A DNA stretch of 64,000 nt from Allolobophora icterica (lineage: Eukaryota > Annelida > Clitellata > Crassiclitellata > Lumbricidae). The position numbers and the translations under genes were made by a program. Every line of letters begins with the position of its first letter. The stretch's first letter is position 1. Of this stretch, positions 45,313-60,738 are shown piece after piece. The notes below the pieces were generated by a model. It worked only from the letters and a program-made list of their open reading frames with translations. It searched no databases and was not told the DNA's origin. The DNA is taken from positions 46,719,546 through 46,783,545 of the forward strand of contig OY744613.1 in the NCBI GenBank assembly GCA_963556255.1, written 5' to 3'.

Positions 45313-45315
<3 letters not shown>

Positions 45316-45705
45316 TATACTACTAATACTAAAGTAGTAGTAACAGTAGTAGTAGCGGCAGCAGCAGCAGCAGTAGTAGTAATTATAATAATAAGAAGAA
45401 GAAGAACAGCAAGAGTAATTCCCATAATAATAATGCAAATTAAATAAGTCATAAAAAAATTAACTAGATTAAATATGTTGTCATTAAACTCATTATGCAT
45501 GTTTTTGTGTATTTTTGTCAACTTTGCTCACCCATGTTTTGGAACATGTCCCCGGATAAAATGGACATGTATGCATTCTTGTTCTACGGATTGGAAGAGC
45601 TCTGTGAACCTCAGTTACAGTGAACTGAACACGTTACACTACACCTACAGCAGTGCCATCCATAAGATCTTCAAGGTCAGCCACTGGAGTGTTGAGGACA
45701 TACGG

Positions 45706-46874
45706 GGTGCGCCGACAAAACGGCGCAGGACAAAACGGTGCAGACACAACGGCGCAGACAAAACGGCGCGGCAACAAAACGGCGCAGTACAAAACGGCGC
45801 AGACAAAACGGCGCAAAACGTCGCAAAACTTAACTAAAGAACAATAGTTTATAGTAGTTTAATATATACTAAAATATGTACTAGAAATAACTGTGTTACT
45901 TCATCAAGTCTTTTAGTTCATAGTTCATACGTTGTCATAAAATTTGCGCGTCTACCCCTTCTTTGCCTGGCGATATAAGTATCTTCCCAATAGTCCGCTA
46001 AAGGTGCCAGAACAGGTGTAAATTATACAGGAAGCGGGAAGAACGATTAAAATGTAAATTAAACTAGGGGCGGGAAGAACGATTAAAATGTAAATTAAAC
46101 TAGAAGCAGGATGAACGATTGAACTATAAATTAAACTAGAAGCGGGAAGAACAATTAAAATATAACAAACTAGAAGCGGGATGAACGATTAAAATTTAAA
46201 TTAAACTAGAAGCGGGAAGAACGATTAAAATATAAATTAAACTAGAAGCGGGATGAACGATTAAAATGTAAATTAAACTAGCAGCGGGATGAACGATTAA
46301 AATGTAAATTAAACTAGCAGCGGGAAGAACGATTAAAATATAAATGAAACTAGAAGCGGGATGAACGATTAAAATGTAAATTAAACTAGAAGCGGGATGA
46401 ACGATTAAAATGTAATCAAACTAGAAGCAGGATGAACGATTAAAATGTAAATTTAAGCGGGAATAACGATTAAAATATAAATTAAACTAGAAGCGGGAAG
46501 AACGATTAAGATGTAAATTAAACTACAAACGAGATGAACGATTAAAATGTAATTAAACTAGAGGCGGGATGAACGATTAAAATGTAAATTTAACTAGAAG
46601 TGGAATGAACGATTAAAATATAGCTAAAATATATCTTAAACGAGAAGCGGGAAGAACGATTAAAATTTAAATTAAACTAGAAGCGGCATGAACGGCACTT
46701 TTTGATCGCTAATAAGCAAACAATCACTAGACGGGTATCATAGTCTTTGTACTGCGCCGTTTTGTCTGCGCCGTTTTGTCGGGGTACTTTTAATTGCGCC
46801 GTTCTGTCTGCGCCGTTTTGTCTGCGCCGTTATGTCTGCGCCGTTTTGTCCTGCGTCGTTTTGTTACGGCGCCG
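45706..46874. mobile_element. Unclassified DNA element with GGCGCAGACAAAACGGCGC ends and minisatellite core
   Basis: ACATACGG is duplicated at 45698-45705 and 46875-46882. The left end GGTGCGCCGACAAAACGG and the reversed right end CGGCGCCGTAACAAAACG are followed by 5-6 tandem variants of GGCGCAGACAAAAC on each side, in opposite orientation. The middle is a 36-bp minisatellite. No coding sequence. The 8-bp duplication suggests hAT or P-type integration, but the termini match neither clearly. Confidence 0.8.
46030..46690. repeat. 36-bp minisatellite, about 18 copies
   Basis: The consensus unit contains AACTAGAAGCGGGATGAACG followed by ATTAAAATGTAAATTA. Copies vary mainly at AAGAACG versus ATGAACG and by small deletions. 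It fills the core of the element at 45706. Confidence 0.9.
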
Positions 46875-47531
46875 ACATACGGCACTTTACGCAGGAACCT
46901 AACATTAAGAACTGCTGGATGTCAAGAAGAACAAGACTCTTTCGAAGAGACCCAGTTATAGAGAACACGGTTGTAAATGTTGTGTGTTATATTCTTTCCC
47001 TTTACGCTTATTAAAAGTCATTAGATTAGCTCTAATGCTTCTGCTAAATGGTCCGACATTAGCAGCAGCTGTAGAAACCCAATTTCACTCATTAAATATA
47101 GGCAATAGTTTCAACGGTTGACCATTGACATCCAATTTACTTACCTCACTTTATTATAATTATTAGATGTCTTATAGATTACATGTTCACTTTTATATGA
47201 AAGTACTACGGATAACAAGTATAATTATTCCATGAATTTTATTAAATGGATGACGGTTGAAACAATCTTTCATTCAACATAATGAAAATGATACGGTTTA
47301 AACAGAAACATTTTATTAATATATGGTTTTGAAAATTTACATCCTACTTACTCTCTTTAAAAATCAATGTTAATCTTCAACACTTGTAGCAGATTTCATA
47401 ATTTTAAGTCTCCTAATACAGCAAATGATAAAGACGATAATAGTTTTACTGTAAACTCCTGAAAATAAAAAGTAATGGTCCAACTTCTGCAATGATGAGC
47501 ACTATGAATAGTAGGTTTCATAATAGTTCTT

Positions 47532-48677
47532 TTACTTGGAAACTATTTTTATTCCTGCAGTAATGTAATTTTGTTTTTCATCTTCAAATAATGCTGCAAA
47601 GTCATCTTCCACAGGAAAAAAACAAACCTCACAACAGTGCTCTGTAAATTCTGTTTCTATATCAAATATTTCACCACATAATCCACATCCATATGGTTTG
47701 ACTGGAAAAAGCTGATTATTGGAAATAAATAGTCTTTCATTTTCTAAATCTTGAACGTATTGCTTTTCTCCTGTACAGAATGTGTCATGGCTACACAGAA
47801 TATCTACAATCCCAGTTTCTGTATGGCATGATTCACTTGTGCATGTCCTCTCCTCCGTGTGACTTCTCACATATTCATCCAGAACATCAGTATATGAATC
47901 TTCAAACCCATTGTCACATATCTTGTCATTGCACACAGTATCTCCATTGTGGGTTAATAAATGTCTGCTTAGATCATTGTGATGAGCATAGGCATTGGAA
48001 CATAAATCACATTTATATGTGTTTTCACCAGTGTGGAATCTCGTATGGTGCTCAAGTTCATTTTTTAAACTGAACCCTTTTCCACACAATTTACAATTGT
48101 ATGGTTTTTCACCAGTGTGGATCCTCATGTGGTATTTAAGTAAAGAATTTATAACGAATCCTTTTCCACACAATTCACATTTGTATGGTATTTCTCCAGT
48201 GTGGATCCTCATGTGTTGATTCAATTGACTACAGTCTGCAAATGATTTGTCGCAATGGTGACATTTGTATGGTTTTTCTCCTGTATGTGACCCTGAATGC
48301 CTTGTCACATCCCTACTACGTGCAAAAGCTCTCTCACATAATTCACACTTGAATGGTTTATCCCCTGTGTGGATAGTCATATGCTCTTTCAAATGACTGC
48401 TCCATAAAAATGTTTTCTCACAAAATTTACAATTGTATGTTTCTTCACCAGTGCGGAACCTCATATGATATTTAAGTTGATTATTTATAATGAATCCCTT
48501 TCCACACAATTCACACTTGTATGGTTTTTCTACAGTGTGGGTTCTCGCATGTTTATTCAACTGACTACTGTTGGCAAATGATTTCTCGCATACGTGACAT
48601 TTGGAGGGTTTTTCTCCTAAACGTGTCTTTAAATGCATTGTCACATCCATACTATAAGCAAAATCTTCCGAACACAA
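47532..48677 (-). CDS. C2H2 zinc-finger protein, 8 fingers, with C-terminal module
   Basis: A 381-codon frame; codon 1 is TTG and the first ATG is MDVTMHLK, in the remains of a leading finger. Eight fingers follow, the second with Arg for its last His (MRFRTGEE). Helices ([40 protein letters not shown]) differ from all other cluster genes. A long spacer with finger-like scraps ([22 protein letters not shown]) leads to the module at 329-365: [21 protein letters not shown], plus 16 more residues. Upstream, an in-frame stop replaces the residues before CDLC, so the 5' part is lost or begins in another exon. The module match to the U family despite unrelated fingers is notable. Confidence 0.75.
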   Translation of the reverse strand: MCSEDFAYSMDVTMHLKTRLGEKPSKCHVCEKSFANSSQLNKHARTHTVEKPYKCELCGKGFIINNQLKYHMRFRTGEETYNCKFCEKTFLWSSHLKEHMTIHTGDKPFKCELCERAFARSRDVTRHSGSHTGEKPYKCHHCDKSFADCSQLNQHMRIHTGEIPYKCELCGKGFVINSLLKYHMRIHTGEKPYNCKLCGKGFSLKNELEHHTRFHTGENTYKCDLCSNAYAHHNDLSRHLLTHNGDTVCNDKICDNGFEDSYTDVLDEYVRSHTEERTCTSESCHTETGIVDILCSHDTFCTGEKQYVQDLENERLFISNNQLFPVKPYGCGLCGEIFDIETEFTEHCCEVCFFPVEDDFAALFEDEKQNYITAGIKIVSK

Positions 48678-48839
48678 GTCACATCTCTATTGTTTATCCC
48701 CACTGTGACCTAGCACATGTTCAGTGAAAGAACCAAGGTTTGTAAAAATCTTTGCCACATGATTTGTAATTGTAGGTTTTCCCCCAGTATGTGCCATGAA
48801 TGTGACATCTACATCAATAATGCAGCAGAGATTGGGATT

Positions 48840-51590
48840 CGTTTTTTGTCGGTTCAAAGTACGAGTAAAGGAAGTGGGCGTCCCCTACATTCCTGATGCG
48901 ATATATGTTGACTTTTGTCCTGTAATCAAGGATTTATAGATTGCAGTTTCCATAAACTGGTATGCTTTATCGTACATACAGGTTAACACAGCAATTTTCT
49001 AATATGATATACTTGTAGTGAAATAGTTCCTTCTTTCTTGCTGTCAGTTCTCTAGTAAAGCACAACATTAGTCAAGTTTCTTGAAGTTGTGAAATTTTTA
49101 TTTTTTTAATATCCCAGGCTTTTGCTTCTGTTAATGAAAGTAGTTGCTATTAAACAAATCGTAACAAGTTTCAATCACTTAAAACAATATATTTAATAAT
49201 AAAAGACAGCGATTGATTATCAGCATTTTGCAGTGCAGATAAATGACATTGTTATAGTGATGACATACTTCAACTGAAAACATAGCTTTGAAAAACATGA
49301 ATATATCTGAAAAATTAGGGTTTTTATTTCGGGCCTGGTGGTTTCTTCAATACTGTGAATTCCTTGCATATTTTTAAAATAAAAATCCCTTTTCTCTGAA
49401 AAGACAGAAAATAGTCTTCGGCATTGGTAAAAATGACACTATTGAAAGACTACAAATGCATGAAATATCAAGTTACAGTAACAAACTGTTTACTGATAGC
49501 AGAACTGCAGAGTCCAGAACTAAGGCTTTTATTGTTCACCGTAAGCATAATATAGACACGAAAATAACAAGTACATGTTACATGCAGTGACAATGGGAGT
49601 ACAAGAAAGAAGGAACCGTTCCACTAATAAGGTTGCCCAATTTTAATTGCATTGAAACCAGTGGAGCAGTTATATCCATTGCTAATTATAGAATCAAGAA
49701 GACAATTGAGTAGCGTTATGTGCTTAAAAAGTGAGTATAGCCACATCTCCCTAGACCAGCTCTAGCATTTCTATATAAAAATCACTTCAATCAGTAGTAT
49801 CCATAAACAAAAATAAGTAATATAGTCACAGACTCAGTTGCAAATCTCTGACTTAAAACTTTCGATGGCATAGCACACACAACACATAGCCAGCCCCCCC
49901 TCCCGAATTACGTCAAGAATTAATCAACAATAATTAGGAATGGCTGTTCGGCCTACAGTACACAACCCGCTCTTTTCACCAGTTATTTAAGATAATTAAC
50001 AGGTTACAGGAACAGTTGATTTCTACAGGTATAGAGTATTGAGAAAGATGACTCTTAAGTTTCCAAAACAAGACATAGTCATCTAGATATGAACATGCTA
50101 TACTAATACATTCTTACATCAAGTATAATTTAAACTATAACAGAAAAAGGCATTGTTAACTGTGATTTTCTCCTTGTCGAGTTTTACAAAATGTCGTCCA
50201 ACCTCAATACAAACATAAACTAGAAGCTGGATTGGTAACTATACGCTCGTGTCATCTGCTGATTAGTTTTAATCGTAATGTCGAGAAATCTACAGGGCCC
50301 AAAAAAATGCGAAGTCGCGGGAACCAGCTTATTAACACAAGCTTTAAAAATAAATAAAAATGAAAATTTTATTCCTGAATTCTTATTAAACATGTTAAAT
50401 AGTTTGGCCGCCATTCCACCAGGCAGCAACGTTGAATCATATCGCTCAGTAAAAATCGAAAATAGAGCAGGCTCGAGAGCCTAGGCCCTATTATATATGA
50501 ACGCTAAACGTGCACGACAAGTCTTTTCGTAATTTAGTATCATTTCTTGAAGAAAAAAGCATATTCTGGTTAATTACTATACATTTCGTGTCTCTTTGTC
50601 CAACAATAGGCCTAGAACCATTAACAGTTATAGTTAATGGTTCTATGTCCACTTTTTAAAAATCAATCTAGTGCTTTATCCGTTATCAGGATGACATGGG
50701 CTATGTCCAGAATAGTCAAGCTTAACCGTCGACGCTTTCTTCAGCACTATCTGTCAGTCAGGATCAAATACTTCTATGTCCACGAATGTGGACAGTATTT
50801 TAAAGTGTTTTAATGCTACAGAGTGTTTTAATGCTACAGAGAATGAATTATTTTCTATAACGTGCGTGTTCGATAGATCCGCGATGAAGTGACTTTTGAA
50901 GAATAATATTAATCGGCGTTATGTCCATAGCCAATACCAGTGAAAGATCTGAACACGTGACTTGGACTTATATCCCTATATCCCTTATATCACGCTGTCT
51001 GCAATCATGGTGTTGCGTGTCCGTAACCTGAACTTTTTAATGTTATACAGCTCTTTGTCCAACAATAGTCAACCCTGCCATAATAGGCCTAATATCTAAA
51101 TTTACTCATATTCAGTGTAGGCCCTACATTATAATAAAAAAAACATATATAGTCATACTATGGGAACACAGTGTTGTCCAAAAATTTGAAATTAATTGCC
51201 ATCAATGAAACAGCGCGAAACATTTTCGTCAGCACGTCGTCAATAAATCTAAGAACTCGTTTTTCTCGGTTTTCAAAGAAGTGGACATAGAACTGTATAA
51301 TCTATATAGGCACGACTTTGAAACTTTACTGACGGAAACTACTTTGAAGCCGGATTATAAATGCTGACTAAAGTATTTGATTTAAATATTAAATAAGTAT
51401 CTGCCATCAGAATAAATTACAAATATATAAGGAAAGATCAGATTCCATTTAAATGTTAATAAGTTTCTGTAGGTTATTTTCCCAAGATTTTACCATAGGC
51501 CCTATAATTATTATTATGAAAACTGGCTTCTTCATGCACAATGCACAATTGTTTTTAGTGCTGGTCTACAATACGAAGATATATGTTGAG
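48840..51590. other. Unannotated intergenic stretch
   Basis: 2.7 kb of AT-rich sequence with no recognisable gene, repeat boundary or tandem array. Several short open frames (for example 50278-50484) have no family resemblance. Confidence 0.5.
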
Positions 51591-52479
51591 CTCTGACGGC
51601 CACTCGCCCTGCTGTGGGAAAGCGGTTGGCAGGGAACAGCGCAATAGGAAAACTAGGAGGAGTTCATCGTCTCCCTGTTCCTCCTCTCTTTCAAACCCAT
51701 AGGAAGGCAACCGGTTATCATTCACTAGTGTTCGACTCCTCCAGCCCACTTCCAAACTCTTTTCCATCTTCATCAATAGCTGCTCTTTCTTCTCAGGTAA
51801 AATTTCTACCCTCCGACTCTCTGAAGTCACTCCTTTCCAAAACCACTATCGAATCACCTTCAGATACTTTCGAAGTGAACTACAAACATTAGCTGTGATC
51901 GTTATGGTGTTTCAGACAGAGCTGCTGCTGAGATAACACCTGCGGTGCTGCAGGATTTCGGTGTTATAATGTGTTTGATTTGTCAAAATGTTATTGAACA
52001 ATAAGTTAGACGTGAACAATAAAATAAGCGTAACGAGCTGGAAGACTTGAACAACGTAGCTGATTTACATGGTTTATTTTTTGATGGTCGAAAAGATAAA
52101 ACTCGAGCACAGAATTCACTGAAGGAAATAAATAGGCCCTACTGTCAACGAGTTGTTATAGAGGAACACTTTGATGAAGAAACTAGGTTTGACTAACGTC
52201 GGACATTGTATCCTCACGACTGGATCAGCCATCGGAGCATATGCTTTCACCACATACATCGCCAACATTTCTAGCTCTAGTGATGGTTTGCAATTGTTAA
52301 TGTACAATTGCAATATTCTATTCGCAGTTGTCAACCACCGCATGTGACTCGATGTCCCAGGGTCTTTTTTAAATAAATTCAACGAGCACTGACCTCTAAC
52401 TACCGCGTTACTAACGTCCCACAAATATTAGGTCGGTTAAAGTTGTAGGTTGAAATCCGATTCAACTTTATCAAAGCAC

Positions 52480-52548
52480 ACTACTTGCGACTCTGAATGG
52501 TCTATACTGCGAGAGGCGCTTTATAAATGCCCATATACAATACAATAC
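52480..52548 (+). mobile_element. Short SINE 3' end at the S1-hAT site
   Basis: GAGAGGCGCTTTATAAATG and an (ATACA)n tail inserted between CACTACTTG and CTTGTAACTG. The hAT in S1 inserted within a few bases of the same point. Confidence 0.7.
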
Positions 52549-53622
52549 AATACTTGTAACTGTTTACACATTTATAAGTCGTTACCAATTATTGCTCCAG
52601 AGAAAGCACGGGGACCGCTTGTTGCTGCGTGTTAACTGATGACCATAAGGAAATTTGAAAGTTTGGAAAGAGTCATATCGTGAAAGACAGGAAATTTGTA
52701 TACGGTCTGGAATTTGAAATTCGTTGTTCCTGTGCTAAAGTTTGATGCCTCTGACCACACTGAACTCATTGACTTGCAAACATGCGTTACAGAACCACCA
52801 CTAATAGGCCTATTGCAGTTAGAATGATTTGTGGGGCCCATTATCGCACATAGAGTGGGCACTTGTTTAATGTGACCATAATTATATGATATAGATCTAT
52901 CTATTGGCTCCAGCTTTGACTTCTGATGTTCCGAAACGAAGCTCTTCGAGATTTGTGTACAAATTATTTTATTGAGGATGCCACAGTACACATGTACAAT
53001 AATACCAGATTTAGGCACAATTATCGGTCGGGGATCTGCAGGACTAAGATCCAACACACTGGCGTAGCAACCTAGCAGGAGACCCTTGGACATTCTAAGC
53101 TTGGGGCCTTTACCCATTAAAGAGACTAATGAAATAGCTATTTAAAACTGCAGTTAGGTAAAAAAAAAAGTACTAAACGTTATCATCAATAATCCATAGT
53201 TCAAGTCACATTAACAGTTCAAGACAAAACAATAATACAACAAAAATGTATTGGCCAATTTGGCCTGTTGCTTACAGTAGACTAGTTACATGCTACATGC
53301 ATAGCTAGTGTACATACACAAACACTGTAGATAAGAGAATTATACAATGAATGAAGAATCATGAACAGAGTACTACATCATGCACAGTACAGCTGTAGTC
53401 AACAGGTTACTGTGATTAATATTTCAAATGAGATAAATAATTCAAGTTAAATTATCTTGAATTATAAAATACAAGTGAAACGAAATGCATTGGTCCGCCG
53501 CCTATATATGCTACTGCCTACACAGAAATGTAAGGTAGTCTGCAGTTCTTCAGAGATTTACTTCACGAATTTGGCTATTCTAGCTTTACTGTTCGCAAAT
53601 CTATCTACTAAGTCATCAATAT

Positions 53623-53940
53623 TCAATTGTTTTTCACATTCGTTTTCAAACGCAAGAAGAGCAAGACCACAAGCCTGTCCTGTAAGATAAGTTTAGTGGA
53701 TCTAAGATGCGTCTTTATGCTTTTCAATTTGGAGAAGGTGCGCTCCGCACAGGCGACGGTGACTTGGAGAGTGGCAAACAGCACACAGGCAGTAGCCAAT
53801 TCCAAGATAGATGATGTGACGTAAGAGCTCAATATGAATTTGAGTATATATGTCCAACACATTTTTGTTGTTTCAAGTTTCTTGCTGAACTCACGTCTGA
53901 AGGACTGCACCTCTGACACAAAATCTGGGCCGATATCCAA
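53623..53940 (-). pseudogene. hAT transposase C-terminal remnant (S2 copy)
   Basis: 105 codons, with the hAT dimerisation core intact (CAERTFSKLKSIKTHLRST). The rest of the transposase is missing. Orthologous by duplication to 26755-27069. Confidence 0.75.
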
Positions 53941-54177
53941 TTAATAATAATGTTGGCTGTAGTTTTGTTGCTGCTAATTCCAAAATCAACATTGGATACG
54001 TGCAGCAGATACGGTTGCTATACCACTGATCCGACAATCCACTATAAGAATTTAAGGCCCTAAACTATTGCTGCTGATTTTATGACTTACGGAATTATAA
54101 AATTTTTAAAACTGCATTAAAATCATTCTTGATTAATCAATACTGCTAACTAGTGAATGTAAGCATTGATTCTACTT

Positions 54178-56416
<2,239 letters not shown>

Positions 56417-57017
56417 ATAAATAACATTTATGCTTTCTCTCCGGTCAGCTTTTGTATGGCAATTCAGATTCCTTTTTGCTGAAAGTATTTTATGACATTA
56501 ATTGTATGGTTTTTTTGTATGTTTTGGAAGAACAACTTTGTCTGTCGGTGTTTTATCACACAAGAACAGAGCTCAGTTCTCTGTGGAAATGTTTTGTCAC
56601 AAAAGTGCACTTGGATGGTTTTATTCCAGCGTCTGTTCTTTTATTAGTTTTCAGAGTAGTGAACTTGCAGAGTCTTTCTCCAATGTCTATTCTGATGTGC
56701 TTTCTCAGATCACCGCTCCTTCCTAATCTCTTTTCACATAAATTGTTCTTTTGGGGCTTTCTTTACTGTTTTTTTTCATTTTTTCTAGTTTTAAGAATAG
56801 ATTTCTTTTCCAAAGTTAAGTCGCATAAATTCCACCTGCAGTGTCTTTCTCCGCCAAGAGTTCTTACATGAATTCTGAAGTCGCTGCTATCTGCAAATAT
56901 TTCTTTATCAGTTCACATGGCTGTAGTTTTCTTTCATCATTGTGGGTTCTCACTTGAATCTTGTGATATCATACAAAGTAAAACATTATAAAACAATTAT
57001 TTCATCAATGAGCTATA

Positions 57018-57222
57018 ATTGTAATCGTAATCTCCAATTTTCTAAAGAGGCACTGTAAAGCCAAGCCCAGAGCACCAGCTTATTCATGAGCGCTGCGTCG
57101 TATGCGAGGTGTTGTCCAGAGATCGATGTCCGTTTCCAGAGAGACCAGAAAGGGGCAGAGCAGCTGTTACGGAGGGTTTCGTTGACGACGAGAAAGCTTA
57201 GAAGGCAGAGGATCAGATGGGG
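57018..57222 (-). mobile_element. Truncated LINE 3' end
   Basis: Begins TGTAATCGTAATCTCC and matches the 3' region of the LINE at 38330 (GGCACTGTAAAGCCAAG, TTTCCAGAGAGACC). Truncated at its 5' side. Confidence 0.7.
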
Positions 57223-57224
57223 TA

Positions 57225-57636
57225 ATCCTGGGTTTTAGCGTCCGAAATTATTTACATTGCATGAGCGATGAAAACGTTGCAAGTTAAACTCAAACAAGAA
57301 GTTGGAAGATTCATGAAAATATCAATGAAACTAGAAGCCGGATGATCGAAGAAAATATTACATAATAAAAGTCAAACTAGAAGTTGGAATTGCGATGAAA
57401 ATCTCTCATTTTAGTGCCGATATTATTCCTGTGTATGACCGATGAAAACATTCTATAATTAAAACTCGAACTAGAAGTTGGAAGATTGATGAAAATATTC
57501 ACGAAACTAGAAGCTGGATAATCGATTAAAATATAACTGAAACTAGAAGTTGGATGAACGATGATTATTTATTGTATTATTGTATATTGTATTAGAACGT
57601 TTCAATGAAAATAATTTCGGACGCTAAACCCAGGAT
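57225..57636. mobile_element. MITE with about 30-bp near-perfect inverted ends, TA flanked
   Basis: The left end ATCCTGGGTTTTAGCGTCCG is mirrored on the right by CGGACGCTAAACCCAGGAT, then AAATTATTT on both sides. TA flanks suggest Tc1/mariner-type integration. The core holds at least six loose copies of GAAACTAGAAGTTGGATGAA with CGATGAAAATAT. Confidence 0.8.
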
Positions 57637-57652
57637 TACAGAAATTTCATTT

Positions 57653-58049
57653 ACTCTAGTACCGTAAAATCACGTTACATGCAATTACATAGCTGGCTTT
57701 ATTCGAGTCCCGTGTATAAGCTTGACTGTATCCGCGACCTAATTACAGTGTTAGAAATATAAAAGACTTGCATCATAAAATGTTAAGCTCTTGACTCCAG
57801 TAGAAATGATTTAAATAAATTTCACAAGGTTTTCATTGTGGTTATTAAACAAAATATGTAAACTGCTAGTCATACAAAATGAATACCAATTTAGGCTACA
57901 GTCTCAACGGTTCAATTCCAATCACTCATCAACGCGTCTTTAAATAAGAATAAGCAGAGTCTAAAACAGCCATATCAAAGTTATACTCTAAATATGCAAA
58001 ATATTGAGATAATATTTTTAATTCAAACCTGTATACGGCAATTTTGTGA
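57653..58049. other. Unannotated stretch
   Basis: No gene or repeat recognised in this 0.4 kb of AT-rich sequence between the MITE and the dispersed repeat at 58050. Confidence 0.4.
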
Positions 58050-58192
58050 TGCCAACTTAACTGACGGTGCAATAATGAAAAATGTCCTTTGTCCAACACT
58101 GAAAATGGCTTTAACAAAAAAGATCATTCGACAATTAAAACTGAGATTTTCGCGTCTTCTGCCCTCTAACGAATAGAAACTTGATATTTCTT
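58050..58192 (+). repeat. Dispersed repeat, copy of 30555-30712
   Basis: Shares TTTGTCCAACACTG to CTAACGAAT with the copy at 30555 and ends right at the TTAA target of the piggyBac element. Class unknown. Confidence 0.55.
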
Positions 58193-60738
58193 TTAACCCT
58201 CCGAGGACTGAACTTTTTGTAGTCATTCTGGTACTATGAGGGGGGTCTAGCAGACCCCTAGGTCTATTGTACTGTTTTGCATTGACTATCCAATTTTTTA
58301 ATAGTTGTAACTTAAAATTAAAACAAGGAGACACTACAGACACTTGTATATGTGTAATATAACAATAAAACTAATTACAAATACTCGGGTATGCGAAGTA
58401 TTCACACACATGTGAATTTATCAGTTATGTATCATTTTCAGAGGTACATTGTAGATAAACAAAACATGTAACAGTTTCATATATATCGCGTCCTATAGCA
58501 GTAGCATATTATTCGGACAGAGTGATAGGTGCTATCTAGATGTCGTTTTGGTCGTAGTTACCTTCAGTGCTAGTTAGCCTACTGGTCATTTTCCGTTGAA
58601 CAATTGCAACAGCGACGAGACATCTTTACTCGTGAGTGTTCGCCACATACGTGCTTTTCACAGCCATCGCAAAGTTGCTTGCTTTTACGCTTTCTCTTCG
58701 CTGGACACACATAGCAACAGCCTCTTCCAGCAATTGATCGCATTCCACGGACAATGGGTTGCACTTGTGACACACTGTAACCCATCATTTTCATCGCATC
58801 AGTAGTTACTGCACGAAGTCTCGTTGCATGCTGCTGACGATATTCCAAGAGGGGCTGACATAATTCTATACTTAGTCGCTTCAGCCACCAATGACGACGA
58901 CGATGTAATGGCACGGGAGCTTGAAGATTTTCAATATTCCATACAGCATAGGCATTGTTACCAGCAACATCGACAACATTGAAAAACATCGCCAATGGCC
59001 AACGAAGAGTAGTTCTGCGGCAACTGTTGAATCTAACCTTCTGGTCGAGAGTGTCAACTCCCGCTTTTGTAGAGTTGTAGTACCTGACTATTTCTGGTTT
59101 ACCATCTATGACGCTAGCATCGTGATGCATTGATGACAACAGAAGAACTGTCTTGTGCCGTTTAGGAACCCACGAAACAATAGTGAGCTGCTGATGATAT
59201 GCAAACATTAGCCTATCGATCCAGGTTCCCGCTTCTTGGCAGCAACTGGCAGTAACGCTGTCGGCAAATGGCGACGGTTTGCTTTGATTGTGCCTACTAC
59301 AGTCAAGTTTTCAGTCAGTAGATTTTCACATAATTCGACATCAGTAAAAAAAACCTGTCCATTGTAACGTTACGCCCAGTTTTCAGCAGTGGTTGTATCA
59401 TTTCTTTGACAACTTTGCTTCCGAGATTAGTCGTAACCTGGTTTCCTTCCTTGCCAAGGTATGGCGCTGCGTTATAGCAGTAACTGTTCTTTGAGTCGCA
59501 GCAAGCCCAAACTTTTATACCAAATCGTCCGGGTTTCGATGGCATATACTGCCTAAACACACATCTACCGCGAAAAGTCACCAGCTGTTCGTCTACTGTG
59601 ACGCATTCTCCAGGTAAGTAAACAGTTCGACAGTTTGCAACGAACATCTCCCACACTTCTCGAAATGGTGCAAACCGGTCTAGGCCTCTTCTAACATTGC
59701 GAGTGTGAAAGTCATCAAAGCGAAGAAATTTCAACAACAGTTTGAAACGATCACGACTCATTACAGCTCGATATATAGGATGACTGGACAATGTCCACAA
59801 CTCGTGCAATGTTTCCCTACTGGAGTGGCAAAGTCCTTGAAATATCAACAAACCGATTCCTGCTTCTACTTCCATTTCTTCCAATGGTTGAAAGCCATTG
59901 AAGCGCAGTGATATTCTCTTACTTGGACTCTGCTTGACATATTCTTCATACTTCATATTGGTACATCTAGTTACGTGTTTCACAATGTTTTCAGATAAAA
60001 ACAATCTGAAAGCAATTGACTCTCGATTTTCGGCATGCACTTTTACATCTGGTGGTGGCCTCAGAACATCCTTTGCACTAGCACGTCCTTTCTTTTTCGA
60101 ACTTGTTGTCGACCATTGTCTTCCTGTTCGTGATTTATAGCCATTTGCCGCACCTCCCGAAAACGACTGCTCATCATCAGAACTGCTGGTTGGAGACGAC
60201 TGTTCTTCATGCAAAGTATACACCGGTCTTCACATTCTAATGCAGAATTCGTCGAATTCTCACTGTTACGATCCGGATCTTTTGCAGTAGCAGCCTCAGG
60301 TTCGACATCGGAGCAATCGTCACTGTCGTCTGTATCGTCACTCATATGACCATCACTTTCGTCATCAACGATCATTTTAGTAGCCTCAGCTAGCGAAAAT
60401 CTACGTCTAGAAGTCATTATCTAAGTTTGTTTACGTATATCCTTCACGAAATAATACTGTAATGCATATATACTTTATCAAAAAAATAACACAAAATAAT
60501 TTGCTGCACATTGCAACCGCATGTGTTTATAGCGTTATTTCTGGGTTATGTTGTTTACATGCCGTTTCCATGGTAACCAGTATGACAAACCAGTTGCGTT
60601 TTTATTACTTTAGCGCATTACTGGGCGAGCAACAAAGTCATAAAATATCACAACCAAACTCAATCGGATACTGAGTGAAATACTAAAAAAACCCCCCCGG
60701 GGTCTACTAGACACCCCTCATAGGCGTACGAGGGTTAA
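58193..60738 (-). mobile_element. piggyBac element, family C, near full length (2.5 kb)
   Basis: TTAA at 58193-58196 and 60735-60738, with ends TTAACCCTCCGAGGACTG and GGCGTACGAGGGTTAA. Subterminal GGGGTCTAGCAGACCCC and GGGGTCTACTAGACACCCC are palindromic. It encodes a disrupted transposase on the minus strand. Its termini differ from families A and B but share TTAACCCT. Confidence 0.9.
58579..60417 (-). pseudogene. piggyBac transposase with at least three frameshifts
   Basis: Three frames (60061-60417, 59315-60223, 58579-59208) cover the usual length of about 600 residues. The first is an acidic N-terminus. The second holds the DDE_Tnp_1_7-type core with Asp211 (VTVDEQL) and Asp289 (VTMDRFF). 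The third holds the last catalytic Asp (TKAGVDTLDQ) and a Cys/His-rich tail (CCYVC, CDGC, HVC, CCNC). Breaks lie near 60200-60225, in an A8 run at 59346-59353 just after MDRFF, and near 59215-59235. All three catalytic Asp codons survive, so inactivation looks recent. Confidence 0.9.

Larger units (their letters stand above)
40018..45697 (+). repeat. ZNF duplication unit U5
   Basis: Leader with GAT tract (40084-40190), then the U1-like leader, decayed exon, SINE, array and 3' flank. Insertions private to this unit are a LINE end at 40401 and a DNA element at 40780. The 3' flank runs through CAGCCACT, the unoccupied equivalent of the hAT site after U4. Confidence 0.75.

Noticed and set aside
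46030..46690. CRISPR-like array of 36-bp repeats
   Set aside because: Repeats are contiguous with no unique spacers, and lie in an animal transposon; it is a minisatellite.
50278..50484. 68-residue frame in the intergenic stretch
   Set aside because: Short, opposed by an equally long antisense frame, and no domain.
51614..51892. 92-residue frame and its antisense (51555-51830) as a gene
   Set aside because: No recognisable domain, no splice context and overlapping open frames on both strands.
52632..53117. 161-residue minus-strand frame (S1 equivalent 25989-26183 is shorter)
   Set aside because: The S1 copy is not open over the same length and no domain is visible; probably chance in duplicated noncoding sequence.
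58596..60140. Plus-strand frames over the piggyBac transposase
   Set aside because: Shadows of the minus-strand transposase.
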